Shown: positions 1 to 11,692 of the stretch, piece after piece | Layout: every line of letters starts with the position of its first letter | Position numbering within the stretch: position 1 is the stretch's first letter | NCBI RefSeq assembly: GCF_958450345.1 | Contig: NC_088783.1 | Location: forward strand, 104,961,302 to 105,025,301 | Length of the DNA: 64,000 nt | Source: Calliphora vicina | Taxonomy: Eukaryota > Arthropoda > Insecta > Diptera > Calliphoridae | Direction of reading: 5' to 3' | Made by a program: the position numbers and the translations under genes | Notes under the pieces: model-generated | Database searches by the model: none | What the model was told of the DNA's origin: nothing | The model's input: only the letters and a program-made list of their open reading frames with translations

Positions 1-5
1 TTGGA

Positions 6-75
6 GCGTGTTTCTGAATTTTTTTTGACACAATTTCTAATGTACTCGGTAAGTCCTACAACCCACGCGTGTTAT
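6..75 (+). repeat. Short dispersed repeat, copy 1
   Basis: Closely matches 27618-27688 in the same orientation: GCGTGTTTCTGAATTTTTTT, then a shared stretch reading GACACAATTT and AATGTACTC. The family is not recognised. It may continue beyond the left edge of the window. Confidence 0.5.
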
Positions 76-184
76 CATTTCTGATGCTTAAATTTTTTGT
101 AATCAATTTTATTATTATCTATTAAATAAATAAAAATAAATTAAAAAACAAACTTAAACTGCGATAATATAATCAATATTTCTT

Positions 185-325
185 TTTATTAGTCTAGCAC
201 CCACCTTTAAGTATACCGATCGATTCAAAATCCCAATTTCATGGTCCCATTTTGATGGGCCCATATAAGGCTTACTTCCGACACTCACTCATGAAAATAA
301 ATTATTGAAATTTTAAATGACTGAC
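185..325 (+). mobile_element. HINE family B fragment
   Basis: Shares with the fuller copies at 24965 and 46910 the blocks CACCCACCTT, GTATACCGATCGA, CCAATTTCATGGT and the ending AAATTATTGAAATTTTAAA. Both ends and the middle are missing, so this is an old fragment. Confidence 0.6.
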
Positions 326-1630
326 ACATATAAAAGTACTTTCTTACTCGTTTTTTTATTATATTAATAACGTTTTTATATAAATGCAGAAAAAATCAAG
401 ATTTTTAGCAATTTTTAAAAATCCGCATATTTAAATATAAAAAGTTTAGAGTTTCTTGCAGATTCCCTTTGGTTAGCATAATAAATTTTCCACTTACCTG
501 AAGCTTATTACAATAAGAAAAAATATTTTTAGTATGAATTTTAATGCAAAAAATATTTCCATTATCTTTCCAAATTATTTGTTTGTACATTATTTTGCAT
601 CAATTGACATAAATTGTTTTATCACAATCATGTTTTTGAAAATATTTCTCATAAGGCAGTGGTTGCGTATTTTTCATAATAAAATAATAAAGTCGATACA
701 CGAAATAGGAATTAATTGGATTATTTAATGTGATTTAATGCAGCCCTTAATATATTAAATTAAATTATGTCAAAACCTCATGACAATTTTTTTTAAATCA
801 CATAAATTAAACAAGAAATTATATCTTGATAATTCGTATTTTTTAAATGAAAATGCATATTAACAATAATTATTCACTAGGAAATAAAAATTAATTAATA
901 TCAAATTAACCCTATTAATTTATTTACTTTACAGGGAAACAATGTAACGTATGAGTATTTTTTTAGTACTGGTTAATTCATAATAATTCATATTAATCAT
1001 ACGTCATGTTGGTATTACATTTAAATTATCGCATTAATTAATCAATGATTTTAGTGGATTTAATTGGATAACAATATTAATATAATGAAAATATCAATTA
1101 TTTTGATAGTTATGTTTAATTATCTTATGATTGAAAGTACAACCAGCATTCAATGTGTTAAATAAGATTGTACTAAAAATAATTTTTGTTTTATTACTTT
1201 GTTTTTATGAAGATCTTCCATTTAATGAGTATGCTAAAATTTAACATCCAGATTTGTTTAGCTATAAAAATTCTAAAAATATTTAGTTTGTTTTTCACTT
1301 TGAAAAGATAAAATTCTCATAAATTAACATTTGACTGTCACAAGGTCATGGACACATATAAAAGTAGCTGCGACATCAGAATCCTTAAAATAGAAATTCC
1401 GCATTATTCATGCTGCACAAAGTAATAAAATGAATTCCTTTTGTTATTAACTTTTTCTTAAAAATTAACAAAAGATTTGCACGTGTAATAAAATTCCTTT
1501 CAGATTTCATAAAAATCATTTCTTTAGACATTAACAAAATACAAAGAAACTGTCAAATGTATGAACAACATATAAAATTTGAGACAGTTTATTGTTAAAT
1601 GTTTTCTAACAAAGGCAAGACAACAAGAGA
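326..1630. other. No gene seen (AT-rich)
   Basis: Low-complexity AT-rich DNA. The short open frames near 405-728 show no family motif and no splice context, and look like chance. Confidence 0.5.
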
Positions 1631-1707
1631 AGACAGACAGACGGACATGGCTTAATCGACTCCGCTATCTATAAGGATCCTTCACCTTCTCACGAAGGTG
1701 AAGGGTA
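1631..1707 (-). mobile_element. HINE family A fragment (terminal piece)
   Basis: Contains GACAGACAGACGGACATGG, TTAATCGACTCCGCTATC and the terminal hairpin ending GGTGAAGGGTATA, as in the fuller copy at 24856-26077. The part between GGATCC and the terminal hairpin is deleted. Confidence 0.7.
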
Positions 1708-2538
1708 TAAAAATGCAAGGAAATATCTACTTTTTGAAGGTTTCTAATATGAAAGGAATATCTTCGAATTAATGAATTCAATTTGAGCTTAATTCCCTTA
1801 AATCATAATTTTTAAGAATTCAATGGTGTCAGTCCTAATTGGTAAGCATAAATATTAGTTAGTCCAGCAGTGTGAAACATCTAACTTTCTATTAGTTCAA
1901 AATTTAAAGTGCGTATAACAGTTTTAGTTTTACAGTGTTTTATTTAATTTTTTTTTATGAATACATGTGTCAGGCTTATTGGGAACTACCTAAAACATGT
2001 TCCAATATGATTCGATATACTGCCCCGAAAACGTTTTCTGGTTTTTCAGCTCAATTTTCTAAAAAAAATATAGACCGTTCTGAAAGGGTTCATTGTCGCC
2101 GATGCACTGCTCTAGGATTTTGGTAGTTCTGCTTATTAACAAATCCATTTAAATGAAAATGTGCTCATAATGAGATTGTTCAAAAAGATTTCATTTTCCT
2201 TCGTAAGTAAAATTAAAAAAAAATACACGTTCCTGCATTGAGTATGAGGATATTATAAAATTTTATTAAACTGTTTATTACTTGCAGAAAAAATTAAATT
2301 AAAAACTGGAAAAATAAAAAAATTGGCACAAAATGTATTTCTATCCGGGAAACTCCTCATCATTTAGTGTCCCTACAAATTCAACTGAGGTGCAGTGTTA
2401 ACATCTTAACATCTTATTGGATGTTAGCTCTTACCTTTTTCTCACTTTTTAAAAACATTGTTCAAATAACACATTTCATTTCATATAAATGCATGTTTAT
2501 TAAGTAATTATTCATTTATATTTAAATTAAAACTTACT
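1708..2538. other. No recognised feature
   Basis: Contains a 63-codon open frame at 1935-2126 (+) that includes YWELPKTCSNMIRYTAPKTF. Its base composition is more balanced than the surroundings, but it matches no family known to me and lacks good splice signals. An ancient exon or transposon scrap cannot be excluded. Confidence 0.3.
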
Positions 2539-2667
2539 CAGCCCAATTATGAAAAAAAAATTCTTCGGGAATTTTTTCCCTTTTCTTTTTTTAAATATAG
2601 AATTTGAATAGGAAAAATGAGAAAATGGAAAAAAACTTCCGGGGAATTTTTGTTCATAATTGGGCTG
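2539..2667. mobile_element. Foldback MITE, about 129 bp
   Basis: Starts CAGCCCAATTATGAA and ends with its reverse complement. The two arms pair over roughly 40 bp with A/T-run differences. There is no coding capacity. Confidence 0.75.
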
Positions 2668-3167
2668 ATATTAAGATCTGTCTACAATAAAAACCAATAT
2701 TGATCAACTCAATAATTCACATTTTAAATCATAATTATTTGCAAACTGCATGAATTAAGGATAAATAAAATTACTAAAAGTTAATTAAATTAGTTTTTAC
2801 TTATATACTTACTAATAATAAAATTAAAAGGAATCACAACTCCTTTAACTTGTATTTACATATTATAAGCAACTTAAAATTCTTTCTATAAAAAGCTTTT
2901 AAAAAAATAATACTTTTTTATAACAGGAGTCATTTTAAATCACATTTTCATTTCGTATCACGGTTTATGTTTAAAATTCATTAGCAGTATGTACAAGTAT
3001 TCTGACTTGTGCTACAATGCAGTGTCTTCATATTGTATAACAAATTTCACCCTGCCTCATACATGACTGCATCATTTTGGGTTCTTGCAACGTTGTGGAC
3101 ATCTTTGTGAGCAATGTTTACGTCCCGAATAGAATTTATTTGATTCACAGCTACTAAATTCTCCCAG
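2668..3167. other. No recognised feature
   Basis: AT-rich, no open frame of note and no repeat copy found elsewhere in the window. Confidence 0.4.
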
Positions 3168-3295
3168 ACTGGTACTGATGGCCGACTCAAAAGCCAGTTG
3201 GATGTTTTGTCGTTCCAAGAGCATGTAGCAGCAGGTGGGTACCAGATTGGTACTGATGGCCGACTTAAAAGCCAGTTGGGTGTTTTATCGTAAGG
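3168..3295. repeat. Two tandem copies of a unit of about 76 bp
   Basis: GGTACTGATGGCCGACT, then AAAAGCCAGTTGG and TGTTTT, occur near 3171 and again near 3247. The unit is less AT-rich than its surroundings. It may be a scrap of a retroelement coding region, but no protein motif can be read. Confidence 0.55.
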
Positions 3296-3623
3296 CTTGA
3301 TAGTAACGTCTTATGGAATTTAAAGCTGAATTTATAGGCAGCACAAAGACCGCCAACCAGGCATATAAGGCGGGAGATATGCCTAAGAGAGAATAACAAG
3401 AATAGAATAGTGGAGGATATAGAGGTTATGAAAATGTGCAGTGCTTTATTTATGCTGATGCCATACTAACCGGATAAAGCCAGCAATTTCACAATTATCA
3501 CAGGCAACCAACAGGCACAGTCAGCGGTTATGATGATGGCAAATCTACAATGGTTATAAAATGTATACAAAATTATTTATTTTGAAAGGGAAGTTATCTA
3601 AATAATTTGAAAATTTATTAATA

Positions 3624-4887
3624 AGGAGTGAGATCGAAAAATTCTTAACACACGTTTTTCATTACATTTTTTAACCCAAGTATTATTTGAATTTTTTTTT
3701 GATCAAGTTACCTTTGAAAAACATGTCAGTTATTATGTGTAATGTCAATTATATTAATTTTTTTGTTAATCTGATTAAAATGAGTGACCAGAAAAAAGTG
3801 CGTACTGAAATTATTAAATATTTTCAACAAAACCCAACTTGGTCTTACAAAAAGTTGGCCAAGCATACAAAGGTCTGCCGTCAAACTGTTTCCAATGTTA
3901 TTAAACAGTACCGGGAGAACTTGTCAGTTGATAGAAAACCTGGTTCAGGTAGAAGGAATGGTCCACATGATGTTTCTAAAGCCAAAAAAATAGAACGCAT
4001 TTTCAAAAGAGCTCCCAACACATCCGGTAGGAAAGCAGCCCGGTTAGCTCAGTGCTCGGACTATTTGGTACGAAAAGTTAAAGCTAATGCAGGTTTAAAA
4101 ACATACAAGGCTCAAAAAGTTCCTGACAGGAACGCTACTAAAAATTTAGAGGCCAAAAACAGAGCACGGAAATTGAAGTCAAGTTTTATAAAAAAATATT
4201 CTTGCTGCATAATGGATGACGAAACGTATGTTCTGGCAGATTTTTCGCAACTTCCAGGTCAAAAATTTTATGTTGCTGATGCTCGAGGGCAAAAATCCCC
4301 AGAAAGTTCTTGGTATGGCAAGCAATATGCAGTTGCGGCAAAAGAAGCCACTCATTTGTTACAACGGGCTCTATAAATACCGAAATTTACATCAAGGAAT
4401 GTTTACAAAAAAGGCTGCTTCCATTCATAAGACTTCATAATGTGTCCACTTATTTTTGGCCTGACTTGGCATCCTGTCACTATGGCAAACAAGCCCTTGA
4501 GTGGTACAAGAACAATAATGTGGTATTTGTACCAAGAGAGGCAAATCCTCCAAACTGCCCGGAGCTAAGGCCAGTGGAGAGATATTGGGCTCTTGTTAAA
4601 AGAGAATTGAAGAGTACAAAAAAGGTGTCCAAAAGTGTGGTAGATTTTAAACGGAGATGGACTACATGTTCGAGCAAAGTGACAGAAAGCACTATAAAAA
4701 CGTTAATGGAAGGGTTTCCGAAAAAGGTTCAAAATTTCATCACTAGTGATTAAAACTATAAAAATAATTTTTTTTGTAAATTGTAATAATAATTTCAATC
4801 AAATAAAAAAAAAATTAAAGCTGTAAGTTTAGTGGTTTCTTTTTTATAAACATATATGTATGTTAAGAATTTTTCGATCTCACTCCT
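3624..4887 (+). mobile_element. mariner-like DNA transposon, DD37E type
   Basis: Terminal inverted repeats are identical over 27 bp (AGGAGTGAGATCGAAAAATT and onward to TTAACA). TA target duplications lie at 3622-3623 and 4888-4889. The length of 1264 bp is typical of an autonomous mariner-family element. The perfect repeats and single coding lesion point to a young insertion. Confidence 0.92.
3780..4753 (+). pseudogene. DD37E mariner-family transposase with one frameshift
   Basis: Would cut and paste the flanking element. The start is the ATG at 3780 (MSDQKK); an upstream in-frame ATG at 3687 adds a low-complexity leader. An N-terminal helix-turn-helix spans about residues 8-43, followed by a basic KPGSGRRNG stretch. 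The first catalytic Asp lies in CIMDDETYV (about residue 147), the second in WPDLASCHYG, and the third acid is Glu in PELRPVERYW. Thirty-seven residues separate the last two, hence DD37E. The frame breaks at about 4301-4305, where an A run appears one base short; the reading continues from about 4310 to the TAA at 4751. No internal stops occur otherwise, so the lesion is probably recent, or a sequencing error. The subfamily is inferred from spacing and motifs. Confidence 0.9.
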
Positions 4888-4994
4888 TAATCATGTGTTT
4901 TTTTCCTCTACAAATGAAAATTAATAATTGATTTTGCTGTTCCATATTATAACATGACAATAAACCTCAAATGTGTTTAGTTCTTTTGTTTTAT

Positions 4995-5180
4995 TTATAG
5001 CATGTTCCTTGGTATATCATCATGTCTATCATACGGCTGCTTGCAAAATATCGCATCAGCATCATTTACACAATTCCATTCATCGGAGGCATCATCACAG
5101 TCTGCTGAACCATCACAATTCAAGCGCTGTGTTAAACACGGCAATGGTGTGTTGCACTGAAAATAACCCATGAATATCAT
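4995..5180 (-). CDS. LDL-receptor class A domain exon (partial)
   Basis: On the minus strand the open frame reads GYFQCN, PCLTQRLNCDGSADC, DDASDEWNC, the classic calcium-binding LDLa pattern with cysteines 2-6 and the acidic SDE box. The usual first cysteine is absent. Two readings are possible. In one, a compact 87-bp exon runs from 5156 to 5070, between TTATTTTCAG and a TGT/GTAAAT donor. In the other, coding continues through VNDADAIFCKQPYDRHDDIP to a TAA near 4995. LDLa modules occur in extracellular receptors and matrix proteins. The GYF..C start and the KQPYDRHDDIP tail recall insect relaxin-receptor-like LGRs, but that link is a guess from memory. No neighbouring LRR or membrane exon was found, so this is either one exon in a very long intron or a decayed remnant. 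Confidence 0.6.
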   Translation of the reverse strand: MIFMGYFQCNTPLPCLTQRLNCDGSADCDDASDEWNCVNDADAIFCKQPYDRHDDIPRNML

Positions 5181-5289
5181 CTTGGTGAAGACTTAATGTT
5201 ACACGTGATACTGTTATGTAGAAGAACGAAATGCAGGCTGACCATTTGCTAAATTTAACTATATTAAATGACATTTAAATATGATTAAT

Positions 5290-5850
5290 CAGCTAGTGTT
5301 TCTTCGATTAAATACACGCTATAAGCATTTTAACTGGAACTCAAGTTAAAGGCAAGTATAATTCAAGCCTTGAATTATAGTCAAGCAATTAAATTATAGT
5401 TATATTACACTTTATATCAATAGCATTCTCCAGTAAAAGGGAAACAAAAATTCAAGCCATCTGTTTTTTTTTGAGAAATACTCAAGTTGAAGGCAAGTGT
5501 AATTCAAGCCTTGAATTATAGTCAAGCAATTGAATTATTGTTGTATTATACTTTATATCAATTGCATTTTCCAGCAAAAAGGAAACATAAATTCAAACCA
5601 TATGTTTTTGTTTGAGAAATATTTAAGTTTTTCTAATATTTTTCATGTTTAAAACATAATTATATTTGCATTCAAGTCATAGTGTTCCTTCGATTAAATA
5701 CAGCCATTAAGCATTTTAACTGGAATTCAAGTTGACGTCAAGTGTAATTCAAGCCTTGAATTTTAGTCAAGCAATTGACATAGTTGTATTACACTTTATA
5801 TCAATAGCATTCTCCAGTAAAATGGAAACATAAATTCAAGCCATATGTTT
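5290..5850. repeat. Degenerate tandem repeat (about 390 bp with an internal 145-bp unit)
   Basis: The block beginning TTCGATTAAATACA and AAGCATTTTAACTGGAA occurs near 5304 and 5690. Inside it, AATTCAAGCCTTGAATT, TAGTCAAGCAATT and ACTTTATATCAAT recur three times (near 5360, 5500 and 5747). The core TTCAAGCCTTGAA is palindromic. Confidence 0.7.
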
Positions 5851-5856
5851 TTGTTT

Positions 5857-6423
5857 GATAAAATACCAAAAAAAGCCCCATATCTCTCAGTTTTGCCCAA
5901 ATTCATGCACTTTTTTTATGTGCCCCCAAAGATTTGGGGGCTCGTTGTCATTTATGCAAAAACCTGATAATTTTCTTAGACTCATATCTTGCAAACAGTT
6001 GGGAATTTTGATTTACTCTCTGAGACAAAGTTGTAGCCCTTGTCATAGAGAACAAAAATTGTGAACATCCAAATAAAATCCAAAAACTTGATCTTCAAGA
6101 TCAAAATGGATTTTTTTACCCTTTCTCCCTGTTCATCTCCATAGGAAGCAAACCATTCAAAATTCAAGGAAACAATCAACTACAAAAATGTACCCAAGAT
6201 CTCAATAACCAACTTCTAGAACATATGAACTTCTTAGGAATGATTCTTAACACCGTTCAGAGAGTTAAGTACAAAATTCCAAACAGTTTGCAAGATATGA
6301 GCCTAAGAAAATTATCACTTTATTTCATAATGACACCAAGGACCTAAATCTTTGGGGGCCCATAAAAAGTGCATGACTTTGGGTAAAACTGGGAGATATG
6401 GGGCTTTTTTTTGGTCTTTTATC
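5857..6423. mobile_element. Foldback element, about 567 bp
   Basis: The left arm reads GATAAAATACCAAAAAAAGC then CCCATATCTC; the right arm is its reverse complement ending near 6423. The arms are about 160 bp each and include CAAAGATTTGGGGGC and GCAAACAGTTGG in mirrored order. The open frames within it are arm shadows, not genes. Confidence 0.75.
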
Positions 6424-6803
6424 ACGTAGTGGTGACCGTATATGGTTATATTTCCATGAAAAAATTACACATTGCGTAATGCAATCGACTATTTTCAATA
6501 TGAAATTGAGTTTTATTTAAAAACATGAGCTTCTCAATTAAATTGTAATTGTAATGTATTTACGAAGTTATTGATTATTTAAGATTTTTTTATGTTTAAT
6601 CGCCTTTGCTGTTTTCAATATGGCCAAACATATTTCTGTTATTGTTGTCTTTTGCATTTTTCTATAAATGACTAATATGTGAAAACATTTTCACAAAAAC
6701 AGACAAATAATAAAGCAGAAATAAATGCAGTAAATTAAATATTCTGCAATTCATTGAGTAAAATTAAATTCATTAAATTAATGAACAGCAATTGCAAAGG
6801 AAA
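6424..6803. other. No recognised feature
   Basis: AT-rich, with no motif or repeat partner identified in the window. Confidence 0.4.
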
Positions 6804-7599
6804 CAAGTAAGGGAGCTATATTCGGCTGTGGCGAATCTTATATAGCCTTCACCATATTATACTATAAAATAAATTTTTTAAATATTTTTTTGGTAAACAA
6901 AATTTAAATTTTTTTTTTCAAAATTGTTTTAAAAAAAGTTTTGTCCAATTTTATAACCCTTCACCAAATTATACTATAAAATTAATTTTTTAAATATTTT
7001 TTTGTTAAATAAAATTTCAATTTTTTTTCAAAATGGTTAATTTTTTTTTAAAAAAAAGTTTTTTTCAATTTTTTTTTATTTTTTATATTTTTTTCTTAGA
7101 AATAGAATTTATGAAAAATAAAATTTTTTTAAAAAAAATTTGGGTTTAAAATTATTTTTCCCGATTTATACCCATTGTGGGTCCAACTTACTATAGCCTT
7201 ATATACATCGTTGCAATAGACTTTGAAATGTCTATCATTATCTATCCATATTGTCTATATTAATTACTTAGTAATCCAGATATAGATAAAAAATTGGCCA
7301 ACAAACGAGGTTTTCCCGTTTTTTTATCTTATATCTCAGCCATTTGTGGCCGATTTCGTCGATTTTAAATAGCAACCGAGCCGGAAAAATTCCCTATATA
7401 TTAATATATGTTTCATGTATGTAAGTTATTTGGGGGCTACGGAAAGTTGATTTCAATATACAGATGGATAGACGGACATGGCTATATCGACTTCGATCCA
7501 GAATATATATACTATGTGGGGTCGCAAAAGAAAAATGTAGAAATTACAAATGGAATGGCAAACTTTTATATACCCTTGCCACTCATGCTAAAGGGTATA
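6804..7599 (-). mobile_element. HINE family A, variant with CCACTCATG tail
   Basis: Read as plus it begins CAAGTAAGGGAGC with the TTCGGCTGTGGCGAA hairpin, then poly-A/T tracts, the CCCATTGTGGGTCC block, GACGGACATGGC, and ends at AAAGGGTATA. It lies at the same relative position as the element at 63575, so it predates the large inverted duplication. Confidence 0.75.
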
Positions 7600-7681
7600 A
7601 AAAGGAAACATTTGAAGATCATAAAACTAAAATCAACATCCAAGCAAATATTATGAATTAAATCCCAAGTAATAGATTGAA

Positions 7682-7921
7682 ATGCTAAGCTTTTCACTAC
7701 CTAATCATTTGAATAAAGAGCCCAGAGGTAGAACATGCGAAAAATATGCTATATTGATTAAAGCTCGACTCAAAACCTATTTAATGTGCGATCTGTGTAA
7801 ATGTTATCTTCCAGCAACTACCATCTGCCTTGAAGATTTTCATCGAAACTTTGTGATTTCATCTAAATATTCTCCTCACAGATTTTCAATTCCTGAATAT
7901 CAATATAATAACTTTTATTAA
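7682..7921 (+). pseudogene. Possible piggyBac-type transposase C-terminal remnant
   Basis: The open frame reads NHLNKEPRGRTCEKY, then RLKTYLMCDLCKCYLP and ICLEDFHRNF. The order HxL-K-x-P, a basic patch, CxxC and a terminal CxxxFH resembles the Cys-rich tail of piggyBac transposases. The same segment exists in the right arm at 63314-63490 with an early stop, so it is older than the inverted duplication. No catalytic region is nearby. It could instead be another zinc-binding scrap; the assignment rests on the spacing of Cys and His only. Confidence 0.35.
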
Positions 7922-8044
7922 TCACTTGGCCCCCCATTATAATGCTAAGCATATATTCTGCATATCACGACTGATTACCTCGAAGGATCGTGTTTTGTTT
8001 GATATAATTTCTAGAAGGGTTTTGAATGTGATCTCGAGTGGACA

Positions 8045-8755
8045 ATCAATTATGTGCCAATACCAAATAACTTAAAAAGCGAGTAATCGATTTTGTTAAA
8101 TCATCAATTTATGTATTCTTTTATCGATTATTTATCATTCCTGAATGTTTGAAAGTTTAATTTTACATATGATGTGAGTCAGGCGCGCTTAATGGTTTTT
8201 CAACAAGCTGTGAAAATATTTCAGGGTGCGAATTTTTTGAGCTAACTTCTTTAGTTTTTGTGATACAAAAAAGATATTGGTTGGTGATATAATATCAATA
8301 ATATTGAACAATTGAAAAAAATATATATTAAACCTCAAAACTCTCCCTGGGGCACATACGCCAGATACAAGGAATCCCTGTGATTTAGAGCAAAATGTTG
8401 ATAAAATATAGAAAAAATCAGTCACAATTTGTTTAAATTTTGTTTGATAAGTTATGTGGAATAAACAATAAATATCCAGTTTATTATAATTTGTTTTGTG
8501 AATTAAGGTATAAAACAGTAACAGTTTTTGTCGTTTTTACCCCATGGGTGGGGTGGTTTCGCCGTTTTTGGTCAGTATAGAAAAGTTAAAAAAATATGTA
8601 AATTAAGATAAGATAGACAAGATTGAAATAATCAAAATGAAAGCCAACATATCTAAGTATCCGAAACAAGAAAAAAAATTAAGAATATGTATTGTGGTTT
8701 TAATTTGAGAACGCATCAAAAAAAAAAAATGTGGCGTATGGTCCCCCTTCTACCC
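8045..8755. other. Left-arm-specific insertion, unrecognised
   Basis: The right arm passes directly from the counterpart of GGACAATC to that of AAATTATTTTAA, so about 700 bp is extra here. It contains a less AT-rich island on the minus strand (8340-8385) preceded by AAATCACAG, encoding GFLVSGVCAPGRVLR, and a palindrome CCCCATGGGTGGGG at about 8541. There are no terminal repeats that I can see. Confidence 0.4.
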
Positions 8756-9247
8756 TAAATTATTTTAAACTAATTAATATTAAATCAATACTTTGTATGG
8801 CAGGCTGCAATTATTCGTCTGAGTGTTTAAGTGCTCTTGTAAATGTCTAATTAATAAGTCATTATTACACTACTTCTATGTAATGCAAATGGTATTTAGC
8901 AGTCATTGACAAAATGTTTCATCAGATAAATGCAAGTCATGACGAAGTTTTTGCTGAGAGATATAGTAACAGTATTTTAGAATTTAAATATTTTAAAACA
9001 AATAAGATATTTTGATTTATATACTCACCACATGTTCTTCTAATCTTTTTTATCAAAACAAATATCTCCATAAATATTCGCATATCTCCTAAGTAAATTT
9101 ATCTTTCTTTCATAAACAATTAAATGTTTGGCTTTTTATTGGTTGCCTCTGGAACTATAAAGTACTCGTACATTGAACTCTTCTTACAAATACAAACATT
9201 CGATCAGGTATAAACGGAATTTAAAAACAACCCAACACTTTAAATAT

Positions 9248-9846
9248 TGTTACGTTTTAACCTTTTTAAAACGTTTGGTTTATTTCCTTTAAATAAACAG
9301 GATACTTTTGATTGCAAATAAAAGCCGTTTAGTAGTTTGAAAATTTTAACAACACTTTATTTATTTTAAAATGTACAACAACAGAATTAAATAGTCACTC
9401 AGTGTTTTTTTGTACACGTTCATAAATTCGCAGAAATAAAGACACACTTTATAATGTACACGAATTCAATTGAAAAACAAAGCACACTTTAAGGCACTCA
9501 GTTGATGTTTATTTGAATAGCGTCTCTGATAAACTGACTCACGACTGCAACCTCTGCCACTATTTATAACACTGCCATCTGCACTCTAGATTTCTCTTTA
9601 ACTGTCTAGAGGTTTCTAATACATACGCCATCTGTGGTGTACTTTCTACAATGTTATTTAACTGAATATTCGAATTCGAATACAGCGTTGCCAAATTACG
9701 ATCAAATCAACTGAAAGCTTTTATTTAATAATGCCCACATATATGTTACAGTTTGCTATTACAGCACTGTTATTTGAAAGCATTATGCTACATTTAAATC
9801 AGCCCTTAAAATTGTTACATTTGAATTCAAGTACAATTTCGTAACA
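9248..9846 (-). mobile_element. Solo LTR, gypsy type (subfamily 1)
   Basis: Runs from TGTTACG to CGTAACA, flanked by an ATAT target duplication (9844-9847 and 9847-9850). The right arm has the empty site, with a single ATAT. On the minus strand it has a TATAAATAG box and AATAAA signals, as in the 40598 copy. No internal retroelement sequence is present. Confidence 0.88.
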
Positions 9847-10330
9847 ATATTTTAGATATTCTCCTGCACAAGTGCTGGAAACAAGTGAATTGTTTTATGA
9901 TAATTTATTTGTGTTTAAATAATTGCGGTTGCTTTTTAGTCTATTTTAATTGATTTAGTAGATTTATGTAAAATAAATTTTACATTATTAAGCCATCTGC
10001 TTTTGATTTTATTTTTTGTTGCATTTAAAACACACGATAATAATCTGAAATTATAAATAGAAAATAGTAGAAAAATTATTTTATTTAATCTAAAATGTTG
10101 TTAAAATATTTAGTTTGGAAATTTTAACAAAACAAATCTAAAAATAATACAAGTAAAAATTGCTAGTTTCGGGTGAACAATTTTGAAAAATAATAATTTA
10201 ATTTTGATAAACAATTTAAATTAGATGGTGTGACTAGTTTATAAACATTTACTCATTTACAAAAATTCTAGTTCAACTCTGGCAGAATACTGATCTCTTA
10301 ATCATGTGTTCATTACAGTATCTATTATAT

Positions 10331-10809
10331 TGTTTAGTTTTTACCCTTTAAAAACGGTGGTTTATTTCCTTTAAATAAACCAGATACTTTTGAAAGCAAA
10401 TAAAAGCAGTTTAGTAGTTTTAAATTGTAACAACTCTTTATTTAAAATTTACACAAGAACAGTTTAAATAGTCACTATGTGTTTTTAATACAAACAAACA
10501 CTCCTCTATAATTGACAATAATACACACACTTAAATTACACTTTATAATGCATAAGAGTGCTGATGTTAACTCTAACAGCGCCTATGATTACAAAACTAG
10601 AATATTCGAATTCTAGAGCTTTTAGCAGCTTCAATGTTAATGTTAGCATTTAGTGTTGCCATACTTACAAATAATGCTAATAACTGCGTGCTATCAACAT
10701 TGTTGATAAGTAGAAGCTTCTAATGATGGTCACGTTTATAAACATGATGAATGTTGCAGGCAGTCGTTACAGACCATTAAATTCAAATCGCTAATGCAAT
10801 ATTGAAACA
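10331..10809 (-). mobile_element. Solo LTR, gypsy type (subfamily 2), shared by both arms
   Basis: Starts TGTTTAG (a decayed TGTTACG) and ends GAAACA, flanked by ATAT. It is collinear with the plus-strand LTR at 61531-62096 in the right arm, so the insertion came before the inverted duplication. Confidence 0.85.
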
Positions 10810-11094
10810 ATATATAGGAATTCATATCTCACAACACCATTATTCATTGAAATTTAGAAAATTCCGTATGAAATTGAGAATTTCAATATGAAATTGCGAA
10901 AAATCCAAATTAAATTAAAAATTTAAATTTAAAATTAGAGGACATTCCACGAATAAGTATTTTAATTTTAAATTGAAAAAATCATAAGAACTAACTCAAT
11001 GGAAAAACTTTATTGCAACTATTTGGTGCAGTTGGTACCACAGGCATTATTCAGCGTTCCAAAATCACTAATTTTAAATGAGTGTAAAAAAAAC

Positions 11095-11659
11095 AAGTAA
11101 GAAAGTATGGTCGGTCAAGCCCGACCATAAAATACCCTTCACTAAGTAAAAGAGCAAAAAAAATTTGTCTTTTAAAATTTCAATAATTTATATTTTTGAG
11201 TGATTTTTGGAAGTGGACCTTATATGGCGGCTATGACCAATTATGGACCGATCACCATGAAATTCGGTCGTGTGATTTATGTCTATATTAAAGTTAACTA
11301 TGTTGAATTTTGTGTGTTTACCGACATTTTTAAGCGAATTATGCACGTTAAAGTGATTTTCGGAAGCGGGTCTATATGGGAGCTATGACTAATTATGGAC
11401 TAATTTGGTGACATGAATTTTGTGTATATAAAACTTATTTGGAGCGGAATTTGTGGAGATACATATATAAATTAAACATTTATGACCGATGAAGTCCAAT
11501 TTCGGGAGGACATTTGTATGGGGGCTAGGTGAAATAATGGACCGATTTCAGCCAGTTTCAATAGGCTTGGTCCTTGGGCCGAAAAAATAATATGTACCAA
11601 ATTTGATTGAAATATCTTCAAAATTGCGACCTGTACTCTGCGCACAAGGTTTACATGGA

Positions 11660-11692
<33 letters not shown>

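Noticed and set aside
5995..6179. Minus-strand ORF in the 5.9-kb foldback
   Set aside because: Product of mirrored arm sequence; no protein similarity visible.
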